Assembly (NCBI GenBank): GCA_910586285.1
Contig: CAJUGR010000063.1
Location: 1 to 11,352 of the forward strand
Direction: 5' to 3'
Length of the DNA stretch: 11,352 nt
From: an uncultured Erysipelotrichaceae bacterium
GTDB taxonomy: Bacteria; Bacillota_I; Bacilli_A; Erysipelotrichales; Erysipelotrichaceae
In this document: positions 5,765 through 11,352 of the stretch, one piece after another
Layout of the letters: each line of letters begins with the position of its first letter
Numbering within the stretch: position 1 is the stretch's first letter
The notes under the pieces: model-generated
What the model was told of the DNA's origin: nothing
Databases searched by the model: none
Seen by the model: the letters and a program-made list of their open reading frames with translations, nothing else
Made by a program: the position numbers and the translations under genes

Positions 5765-6335
5765 TGTGACAAAAATGGAGGCAGAAGCCAAATTTAAGAT
5801 TATCACGGTTGAGGATGAGGAAGAAGAAGCTGCTTCTGCGCAAGGCGCTAAGATCGTTGATGAATGTAAAGAGGCGATAGCACAGCTTTATGCAAGTTTA
5901 CGTGTTTGGCTGAGTGAAAATAAGGACAGCGAAGAAGCACAGGCGCAGAAAGCGAAGATTCGCCAAGAGAGCGATCGATTGATTGCCGCCGCGAAAGCAC
6001 AATTACAGAAGCTGAAAGAAAATGAAGATTTACGTCAGGCAGTCGATAAGGGAGTAAAGGTTGCGGCTGAGACCGGAGATTGCATTATGCGTACGGTGAA
6101 TGCCGGCGTGAATGAATTCCGCAAAACCGAGAGTGGTCAAAAAGTGGAAGCTGTCGTACAGTCGGTAAAAAACGATGAGCGAGTGAAAAAAGGCGTTGCG
6201 ACGTTCAAAAAGGGTACTTTAAGGCTTGCGGAAAGCGCTTATGCCGGCTTAAAGAAAGTTTTGGAAGAGAAAGAGGATACGCCGAGTGCGGATCTCACTG
6301 AGGTGTCGGATGATGAAACGAATCACGATCTATGA
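5733..6335 (+). CDS. YtxH-position helical protein with internal duplication
   Basis: The start is ATG 5733, 6 nt after GAGGTG (5721-5726); the frame is open from 5703 but lacks a ribosome site there. The 200-aa protein is soluble, with no signal or membrane segment. It has an acidic region with five consecutive Glu/Asp (res. ~27-32), a long Ala/Lys/Glu-rich helix (~40-98), then two related helical units: ~98-133 (LRQAVDKGVKVAAETG...NAGVNEF) and ~148-181 (DERVKKGVATFKKGT...AYAGLKKVL). Both share the pattern V-x-K-G-V and an Ala-Gly about 17 residues on. The gene overlaps its upstream neighbour by 32 nt and the ccpA-like gene by 23 nt, so the three are tightly coupled. B. subtilis ytxH sits in this position, but YtxH has a membrane segment and this protein does not. 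Function unknown. Confidence 0.82.
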   Translation: MNQFSNQKTDDVTKMEAEAKFKIITVEDEEEEAASAQGAKIVDECKEAIAQLYASLRVWLSENKDSEEAQAQKAKIRQESDRLIAAAKAQLQKLKENEDLRQAVDKGVKVAAETGDCIMRTVNAGVNEFRKTESGQKVEAVVQSVKNDERVKKGVATFKKGTLRLAESAYAGLKKVLEEKEDTPSADLTEVSDDETNHDL

Positions 6336-7305
6336 TGTAGCAAAAGAAGCAGATGTTTCTTTGGCAACGGTATCTCGAGTCATTAACGGATCCGAAGTGG
6401 TTCGTGAAGATACCCGCATGAAGGTACAGGAAGCCATTGAGAAACTCGGGTACAAGCCGAATGCCATTGCGCAGGGGTTGGCATTACAGAAAACGACAAC
6501 CATTGCTTTAATTGTTCCGGAGGCCAGCTTCTTTTATACCGGACAGATTATTAACGGTTTGATCGATGTCGCAAAGATTTACAAATACAATATCATTTTG
6601 CATACAACCACCGAGGGAATTTCAGAAATGAACGATATTATTGAAACAATTATTAAGTCTCATGTGGATGGCGTTGTGATTTTCAATGATAAGTTAAATC
6701 AGGACGAACTGAATACATTGACTCGCTATCAGGTTCCGATCGTGGTGATCGGCAATCGTATGTCCGATGAAACGATTGGCTCGGTTTATGTCGATTATGC
6801 AAAATTGATTTATGATTTTGCGAGTGGATATCTTGAACGGGGAATTACGGATATCGCTTTGGTAGAAGATCGCAAGAATTTGGCGATGATTAAGCAGTTA
6901 CGAGAAGGGTTGAACAAGGCCTTTGCGGATCATGGATTATCCTTTGATAATTACATTGCGATACCAAAGGAATATCGCTCCAGTTATTTGTATTTACAGA
7001 AGTATATGAAGGAACATCACCATTCTCTCATGATTACCTATCGCGACTCACAAGCGATGGCGGTCTTAAATACTGCAAAAGAAGCAGGAATTGCGATTCC
7101 GGAGGAAATGGAATTGGCATGTGTGTTAGACAGCAAGTATCTGGCAATGGCACGTCCGCAAATTTCCGGTTTTAAAATACCGGATTATGATCTTGGTGCA
7201 GTCGCAATGCGTATATTGACGAAGATGCTTCAAAATGAAGAGGATCCCTTTGATAAAGAGATTGAACTCACATATATTTATACTCCGAGAAAGTCGACCA
7301 AATAA
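6313..7305 (+). CDS. ccpA: LacI-family transcriptional regulator, CcpA type
   Basis: This is a 330-aa LacI/GalR repressor most like CcpA, the carbon catabolite control protein that binds cre sites with HPr(Ser-P). The start ATG 6313 is 7 nt after GAGGTG (6300-6305); ATG 6310 is the alternative. The N-terminal helix-turn-helix is ITIYDVAKEADVSLATVSRV (res. 4-23), followed by the hinge helix around YKPNAIAQGLA (47-57). The core starts KTTTIALIVPEASFFY and includes YKYNIIL, as in CcpA. The C-terminus RPQISG...YDLGAVAMRILTKML...RKSTK aligns well with the Bacillus CcpA end. The FxxTDE and GFDNT segments are replaced by MITYRDS and CVLDSKY, and hinge Arg residues 47 and 53 of Bacillus CcpA are Lys48 and Gln54 here. 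Synteny supports CcpA; corepressor use may differ. It is the last gene of its operon. Confidence 0.85.
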   Translation: MKRITIYDVAKEADVSLATVSRVINGSEVVREDTRMKVQEAIEKLGYKPNAIAQGLALQKTTTIALIVPEASFFYTGQIINGLIDVAKIYKYNIILHTTTEGISEMNDIIETIIKSHVDGVVIFNDKLNQDELNTLTRYQVPIVVIGNRMSDETIGSVYVDYAKLIYDFASGYLERGITDIALVEDRKNLAMIKQLREGLNKAFADHGLSFDNYIAIPKEYRSSYLYLQKYMKEHHHSLMITYRDSQAMAVLNTAKEAGIAIPEEMELACVLDSKYLAMARPQISGFKIPDYDLGAVAMRILTKMLQNEEDPFDKEIELTYIYTPRKSTK

Positions 7306-7328
7306 AACCGCCCACGGCGGTTTTATTT
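7300..7328 (+). terminator. strong intrinsic terminator of ccpA
   Basis: A perfect 13-bp stem pairs AAATAAAACCGCC (7300-7312) with GGCGGTTTTATTT (7316-7328) over a 3-nt loop (CAC). The GC-rich part is followed by TTTTATTT. The ccpA TAA stop (7303-7305) lies in the 5' arm. The symmetric A/T flanks could also let it act on the reverse strand. Confidence 0.92.
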
Positions 7329-7438
7329 GTCATAACGGCACTTAGCAAAATTTGGTAATTACGGGAAAATCAAACTTTTTTGACTTGAAATGGGTCTTAT
7401 TAATGTAGAGAGAAAACAAAAGGAATTGAGGATATAAG

Positions 7439-9025
7439 ATGAGAAGAAGTCAAAGAAAATTGCGATTGATGACCGGTGTAGCAAGTTTAATCTTTTTTAT
7501 CGCAGCATCTTTATGCTTTGGATTTGCGCTGCAAGGCCAGGAAAATGCCAATCTTTTGGGATTTCATATCAATGAAGATGCCGTATCGTTACTGAATCTT
7601 CTGCCGTTTTTTAATACCAAGGCTGAATCAAACGCATTATATCCGATCGGCAATGTGGAAAATCAAGTCATTTTGGTCAATACCGGTATTTCTTCTTCCC
7701 CATGGTTGAATGATGAGAAAATAAAGACAGCGGATCAGCTGTTAAATACATCGCTAGCCCAGTATGTATCGGATGTCTCAAAGGGAACGGTGAAGTTGCA
7801 TTCCGTGTTTTACGGCTACCAGGACAGTGGTGCTAAGGATGGTTACACGTTGTCTCAACCGTTGTCATATTACATTGAATCGCCTCAGCAACAAGCACTC
7901 AGAGAAGCTGAATTGTTGCGGGAAATTGTAGAAAAAATTGATGAGAGCTGCTCCATGGCTAATAAGACTACGGCAGAGCTGGATACGAACCAGGATGGCT
8001 ATATTGATAACATCACTTTTTTACTACGCGGAAATAAGCAGGATGAATATAATTTACTTTGGCCGCATCAATTTGCACTGAAGGATTCCCCGAAGATTTC
8101 CTGTATGGATGGGGAGCTTGCGGTTCACGATTATATCGTAGTCCTCAGCGGCGATGATGAAAACGAGGATCCGATCGGTCGCACCGGAATTTTCGCAAAA
8201 CGTGTAGACTTGGGTGTTATTGCTCATGAATTGCTTCATGTATACGGCTTCCCGGATATGTATCATAATTATAAGTATGAAAATGATGATTTTGTATCAC
8301 TGGAAAGCAATGAGCGTAAAGGGGATCCGTTAGGACAGTGGGATATTATGGATAATACCATTACGGATTTGCCCCAAAATCCGCTGTATTATACAAATTA
8401 TACATACAGCCCGTGGGCAGAACAGCTGAGTGATCCGCTGATGATTACGAAAAGCACCCAAAATGTGGAACTAAAACAGCTTGATTATACGAAAGAGGGA
8501 ACGATGGCGGCAATCATTAAGGTGGATGCCGGAATCAATGTCAAAGCAGAAGATGAATATTTTATGGTGGAATATCGCAAAAGAAGCGGATGGGATGAAA
8601 AACTGCCGGGCAGCGGATTGATCGTATACCGCATCAACCTGGCGGCAAATTATAAGAATCCGGAGAAAGCGATCGTGAAGTACTGTTCCAATCGCAATAA
8701 CGGCCGTTTAACGCATTGTGGCAATATGTTTGGACCTTCTGATGAAGTGTATATTTTTCGGCCGGGTATTACTAGTATCAATGCGGCAGAGAATGGCACA
8801 ACCCATGATCTCGGTTTATTTGATGCGGCATTATCATCCGATCATGGGGCACAGAATTCTTTGGGACGTTCCTTAAGTGAAGTGCCCGGATACAGTTCCG
8901 ATACATTGGCTGATACGATTTATTTCAGTGATGGCAGTAATTCGGGGATTGTCATTTCCAATGTATCTGATACAAACGGAGACACGATTACTTTCGATGT
9001 TACATTGCCTGAAGCAGCAAGATGA
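7439..9025 (+). CDS. exported M6-type zinc metallopeptidase
   Basis: This 528-aa protein is an M6-family (immune inhibitor A-like) peptidase. The start ATG 7439 is 6 nt after TTGAGGA. A basic N-terminus and hydrophobic segment (res. ~9-32) form a signal peptide or uncleaved anchor; no lipobox or clear AxA site is seen. The zinc site is HELLHVYGFPD (res. 263-273; His263, Glu264, His267, Asp273), the HExxHxxGxxD pattern, followed by QWDIMDN (300-306), the M6 Met-turn region. LDTNQDGYID (181-190) is a calcium-loop-like DxNxDG motif. EYFMVEYRKRSGWD and LPGSGLIVYRIN are typical of the catalytic domain's C-terminal part; the end (SGIVISNVS...TITFDVTLP) is a small beta domain. No sortase or surface anchor is present. 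It is monocistronic between the ccpA terminator and the tyrS promoter and has no terminator of its own. The 110-nt upstream gap shows only a weak TTGACT/AT-rich promoter candidate (~7380-7405). The substrate cannot be told from sequence. Confidence 0.92.
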   Translation: MRRSQRKLRLMTGVASLIFFIAASLCFGFALQGQENANLLGFHINEDAVSLLNLLPFFNTKAESNALYPIGNVENQVILVNTGISSSPWLNDEKIKTADQLLNTSLAQYVSDVSKGTVKLHSVFYGYQDSGAKDGYTLSQPLSYYIESPQQQALREAELLREIVEKIDESCSMANKTTAELDTNQDGYIDNITFLLRGNKQDEYNLLWPHQFALKDSPKISCMDGELAVHDYIVVLSGDDENEDPIGRTGIFAKRVDLGVIAHELLHVYGFPDMYHNYKYENDDFVSLESNERKGDPLGQWDIMDNTITDLPQNPLYYTNYTYSPWAEQLSDPLMITKSTQNVELKQLDYTKEGTMAAIIKVDAGINVKAEDEYFMVEYRKRSGWDEKLPGSGLIVYRINLAANYKNPEKAIVKYCSNRNNGRLTHCGNMFGPSDEVYIFRPGITSINAAENGTTHDLGLFDAALSSDHGAQNSLGRSLSEVPGYSSDTLADTIYFSDGSNSGIVISNVSDTNGDTITFDVTLPEAAR

Positions 9026-9044
9026 TAGAATGCGCGGAAAGGAC

Positions 9045-9072
9045 TTGACTTTTCTTAAAAAATCTCTATACT
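9045..9072 (+). promoter_or_regulatory. promoter of the tyrS T-box operon
   Basis: TTGACT (9045-9050, 5 of 6) and TATACT (9067-9072, 5 of 6) are separated by 16 nt. Initiation near 9079 fits the start of the T-box Stem I. The promoter begins 20 nt after the stop of the peptidase gene. Confidence 0.85.
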
Positions 9073-9078
9073 AAACAT

Positions 9079-9300
9079 CGTATGAAGCGTTGAGAAGACA
9101 GAGTAACTGACGAGATCGATACAGAGAGATGATGGTTGGTGTGAATCATCCGAGCGAATCAGTGAATACACCTTTTAGCTTTCCTGCCAAAACAGGAACG
9201 ATATGCTCGCGTTATGGGCAGAGAGAGCATCATGAAGTCATGATGAACTAAGGTGGTACCACGCCAAATCAGCGTCCTTGGAATGAGGACGCTTTTTTTG
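9079..9300 (+). promoter_or_regulatory. tyrosine T-box riboswitch (tyrS leader)
   Basis: The leader binds uncharged tRNA-Tyr and then lets transcription continue into tyrS. Stem I shows the loop-E pair AGUA (9102-9105) and GAA (9164-9166), followed directly by the specifier codon UAC (9167-9169, Tyr), and a distal GGTTGGTGTGAATC loop region (~9134-9147). Lower hairpins TTCCTG/CAGGAA (9181-9198) and CATCATG/CATGATG (9228-9245) fill the Stem II/III interval. The T-box is AAGGTGGTACCACG (9250-9263). Its UGGU (9254-9257) pairs with the tRNA ACCA end, with U9257 reading discriminator A73, as expected for tRNA-Tyr. AAGG (9250-9253) can pair with CCTT (9276-9279) to form the antiterminator, which excludes the terminator at 9271. 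All canonical parts are present, so the class is secure and the tyrosine specificity strong. Confidence 0.95.
9271..9299 (+). terminator. T-box regulated terminator
   Basis: AGCGTCCT (9271-9278) pairs with AGGACGCT (9286-9293) over a 7-nt loop and is followed by seven T. Its 5' arm overlaps the sequence that pairs with the T-box in the antiterminator, so the two structures exclude each other. It forms when tRNA-Tyr is charged. Confidence 0.93.
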
Positions 9301-9314
9301 TAAAGGAGAAGAAT

Positions 9315-10550
9315 ATGAAATTATTTGATGAATTGAAATGGCGCGGATTGATCGACAATGTGACCAATTCGGAGTTGGAAGCAGAATTAAATGACGGGGA
9401 GTTAACCTTTTATATCGGAACGGATCCGACCGGTGACAGTCTGCATATCGGACATTATTCCTCCTTGTTGACGGCAAAGCGTTTGAAAGAAGCCGGACAT
9501 CATCCGATTATGCTGGTGGGCGGCGCTACCGGTTTTATCGGTGATCCTAAAGCCAGCGGTGAGCGCAATATGTTGACGAAGGAAGTCTTACAGCACAATT
9601 ATGAATGCTTAAGTAAACAGATTCAAAGTGTTTTCGGTTTCCAGATGGTAAACAATTTAGATTGGACAAAGGATATTACGGTCATTGATTTTTTACGTGA
9701 TTATGGAAAGCATTTTAATATCAACACGATGATTAATAAAGATACAGTGCGTCGACGTTTGGAAACGGGCATCAGTTATACGGAATTCTCATATATGATT
9801 CTGCAGTCTTTGGACTTCCTGCATCTGTATGAGACTTATAATTGCCGTTTACAATTAGGTGGTCAAGATCAGTGGGGTAATATTACATCCGGTTTGGATT
9901 TGATCCGTAAGAAGCATGGTGTCGATGTCAAATGTTACGGTTTGACCATGCCGTTAATTACTAAGGCGGATGGAACGAAGTTCGGCAAGAGCGAGAGTGG
10001 TACCGTATGGTTGGATAAAGAGAAGACCTCATCTTATGCATTGTATCAGTTTTTGGTGAATACGGAAGATAGTAAAGTCATTGAATATTTGAAGCGCTTG
10101 ACGTTCTTACATCGGGAAGAAATTGAAGCACTGGAAGAAAAAGTGAAAACGGAACCGCATAAACGAGAAGCACAAAAGGCATTGGCAGTTGAAGTGGTAC
10201 AGACGCTGCATGGTGATGAGGAATTGGCAAAGGCTCTGCGAATCACGAATTGCCTGTTTACAGGTAACATCAAAGAGTTAAATAAAGATGAATTAATGGA
10301 TGCATTGGACGGGTTTGAAAAGCGCATAATTCCGGATCAATTACCGATATTGGATGCATTGGTTCAGGCCAAAATCACTTCCAGCAAGCGGGAAGCACGT
10401 GATTTGGTTAACGCCGGTTCGATTCAAGTGAACGGGGATAAGGTTAGCGATCCGGCAATGATCATCTGCCGGGCAAATGCGATCGGTAATGGAATGACCT
10501 TAATCAAGCGCGGTAAACGGAAATATTTTGCGGTGGTACAAGAAGCATAG
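9315..10550 (+). CDS. tyrS: tyrosyl-tRNA synthetase
   Basis: TyrRS is a class I synthetase that attaches tyrosine to tRNA-Tyr. The start ATG 9315 is 6 nt after AAGGAG, just after the T-box terminator. At 411 aa it is of normal length. The catalytic domain shows FYIGTDPTG (res. 32-40), the HIGH motif (44-47), tyrosine-site residues in SYTEFSYMILQSLDF (154-168), GGQDQWGNITSG (182-193) and the KMSKS equivalent KFGKS (222-226), the form typical of the TyrS subclass. A helical anticodon-binding domain follows, then a C-terminal S4 RNA-binding domain (~345-405; ITSSKREARDLVNAG and IQVNGDKV). Expression is controlled by the tyrosine T-box immediately upstream. No terminator follows, and the AIM24-family gene begins 50 nt later, so the two are probably co-transcribed. 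Confidence 0.98.
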   Translation: MKLFDELKWRGLIDNVTNSELEAELNDGELTFYIGTDPTGDSLHIGHYSSLLTAKRLKEAGHHPIMLVGGATGFIGDPKASGERNMLTKEVLQHNYECLSKQIQSVFGFQMVNNLDWTKDITVIDFLRDYGKHFNINTMINKDTVRRRLETGISYTEFSYMILQSLDFLHLYETYNCRLQLGGQDQWGNITSGLDLIRKKHGVDVKCYGLTMPLITKADGTKFGKSESGTVWLDKEKTSSYALYQFLVNTEDSKVIEYLKRLTFLHREEIEALEEKVKTEPHKREAQKALAVEVVQTLHGDEELAKALRITNCLFTGNIKELNKDELMDALDGFEKRIIPDQLPILDALVQAKITSSKREARDLVNAGSIQVNGDKVSDPAMIICRANAIGNGMTLIKRGKRKYFAVVQEA

Positions 10551-10600
10551 TCATTAAGACGATTCAAACCGAATAACATAGAACATAAGGAGGAGAACTG

Positions 10601-11275
10601 ATGCAATATAAAATTATCGGCGGGCAATTGCCGGTTGTGGTATGTGCGCTGTCAAGGGGAGAAAAAATGATTACGGAATCAGGCGGTATGTGCTGGATGG
10701 ATGACGGTTTCCAAATGGAAAGCAGTACACAGGGCGGATTATTAAAAGGTCTGGGTCGAGTATTATCCGGTGAATCACTCTTTTTGACTACCTACACCAG
10801 CCCCAGAGAAGGCGCACAAATTGCTTTCGGATCCAGCTTTCCCGGTAATATCATGCCGGTGGAACTGTATGGTGATAAGTCGTTGATCGTGCAGAAACAT
10901 GCCTTCTTGGTATCAGAAGAAACGGTGTCCTTACAAACGTATTTTCATAAAAGGATGGGAGCCGGATTTTTTGGCGGTGAAGGATTTATCTTACAAAAGT
11001 TATCCGGTAAAGGTATGGTGTTTTTAGAGATTGATGGAGCGATTGAGGAAAAAGTACTGGCACCGGGAGAGGTGTTGCAAGTGGATCAGGGATATATTGC
11101 CTGTTTTGAAGAATCGGTTACTTTCGATATCACGACAGTAAAAGGACTAAAAAACAAATTCTTCAGCGGAGAAGGAATGTTTTTGGCAACCTTACGCGGA
11201 CCGGGAAAGGTTTGGCTTCAAACTATGCCGTTCAGTGTTCTTGCCGATCGAATAATGGCATTGGTTAAACAATAA
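10601..11275 (+). CDS. AIM24/TIGR00266-family protein
   Basis: A 224-aa protein of the AIM24 (DUF124, TIGR00266) beta-rich family, found in bacteria and, as AIM24, in mitochondria; its bacterial role is not established. The start ATG 10601 follows AAGGAGGAG at 5-nt spacing. Conserved features are ESGGMCWMDDGFQME near res. 25-39, GGLLKGLGRVLSGESLFL (~45-62), FPGNIMPVEL, the repeated FFGGEGFILQKLSGKG (~122-137) and FFSGEGMFLATLRGPGKVWLQT units, and IEEKVLAPGEVLQVD. These Gly-rich repeats indicate the family's duplicated beta-sandwich fold. No signal peptide or membrane segment is seen. Because it sits 50 nt after tyrS with no terminator between, it is likely under the same tyrosine T-box control; a link with translation or membrane homeostasis is not shown. 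A terminator follows. Confidence 0.93.
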   Translation: MQYKIIGGQLPVVVCALSRGEKMITESGGMCWMDDGFQMESSTQGGLLKGLGRVLSGESLFLTTYTSPREGAQIAFGSSFPGNIMPVELYGDKSLIVQKHAFLVSEETVSLQTYFHKRMGAGFFGGEGFILQKLSGKGMVFLEIDGAIEEKVLAPGEVLQVDQGYIACFEESVTFDITTVKGLKNKFFSGEGMFLATLRGPGKVWLQTMPFSVLADRIMALVKQ

Positions 11276-11296
11276 ATAAGATTTAATGGATGAAAT

Positions 11297-11324
11297 AGCA
11301 GAAGGATCTCTTTCTGCTTTTATT
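11297..11324 (+). terminator. intrinsic terminator of the tyrS operon
   Basis: AGCAGAAGG (11297-11305) pairs with CTTTCTGCT (11310-11318), one G-T pair included, over loop ATCT. TTTTATT follows. It lies 22 nt after the AIM24-family stop. The remaining bases to the window end show no feature. Confidence 0.8.
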
Positions 11325-11352
11325 ATGTTTTACATGGAAGAGAAATTATTTA

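Noticed and set aside
6230..6243. cre-like sequence GGAAAGCGCTTATG about 70 nt before the ccpA-like start
   Set aside because: The core AAAGCGCTT resembles cre, but three of 14 consensus positions mismatch, including both ends, and it lies in coding sequence. It is not enough to call CcpA autoregulation.
8877..9074. 65-codon ORF overlapping the end of the peptidase gene and the tyrS promoter
   Set aside because: It is out of frame with the peptidase, has no ribosome site and runs through a clear promoter.
9082..9095. cre-like TGAAGCG near the start of the tyrS leader
   Set aside because: One base is missing between TG and CG relative to the cre consensus, and the sequence is explained as the lower part of T-box Stem I.
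9228..9245. CATCATG/CATGATG hairpin as an independent terminator or operator
   Set aside because: It has no T-tract and sits just before the T-box sequence where Stem III belongs.

Overview
The window reads as core chromosome of a low-to-moderate-GC Firmicute, most likely an Erysipelotrichia-type lineage. That assignment is an inference from protein sequences, Gram-positive ribosome binding sites (AGGAGG and GAGGTG), a tyrosyl T-box leader and CcpA-type gene order; no 16S or other marker is present. All convincing genes are on the + strand, and the reverse-strand reading frames are shadows.

Layout. 1-794: 3' end of pnp (KH and S1 domains) and its terminator. 793-1185: a perfect 9-bp inverted repeat, an extended -10 promoter, a 73-residue Tyr/His/Arg-rich orphan protein, and an 18-codon mini-ORF whose stop overlaps the start of trmB. 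1182-1850: trmB (tRNA m7G46 methyltransferase). 1951-3934: a promoter, then a lipoprotein of unknown function, a thioredoxin-like protein (WCPDC), and a very acidic, mostly disordered protein with two copies of an S-P-x-[F/Y]-G motif. 3952-7305: murC (peptidoglycan precursor ligase), a YtxG/DUF948-like membrane coiled-coil protein, a YtxH-position helical protein with an internal duplication, and a CcpA-type LacI-family regulator, closed by a 13-bp-stem terminator. 7439-9025: an exported M6-type zinc metallopeptidase. 9045-10550: a promoter, a complete tyrosine T-box riboswitch and tyrS. 10601-11275: an AIM24/TIGR00266-family protein co-transcribed with tyrS, then a terminator.

How the parts fit. 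From memory of Bacillus subtilis, the series trmB - thioredoxin-like ytpP - (sftA) - murC - ytxG - ytxH - ccpA - tyrS occurs there in the same direction with other genes between. This window looks like a condensed version of that ancient neighbourhood, with lineage-specific proteins at the positions where Bacillus has ytpQ/ytpR/sftA. The likely shared theme is envelope growth and division (murC, membrane coiled coil, acidic division-type protein, lipoprotein) next to carbon control (CcpA) and tRNA maturation and charging (trmB, tyrS).

No mobile element, CRISPR array, tRNA or rRNA was seen. The region is mostly ordinary core genome. The less ordinary parts are the four unrecognised proteins, the mini-ORF coupled to trmB, the dyad operators, and a peptidase gene with no terminator of its own that runs into a T-box.
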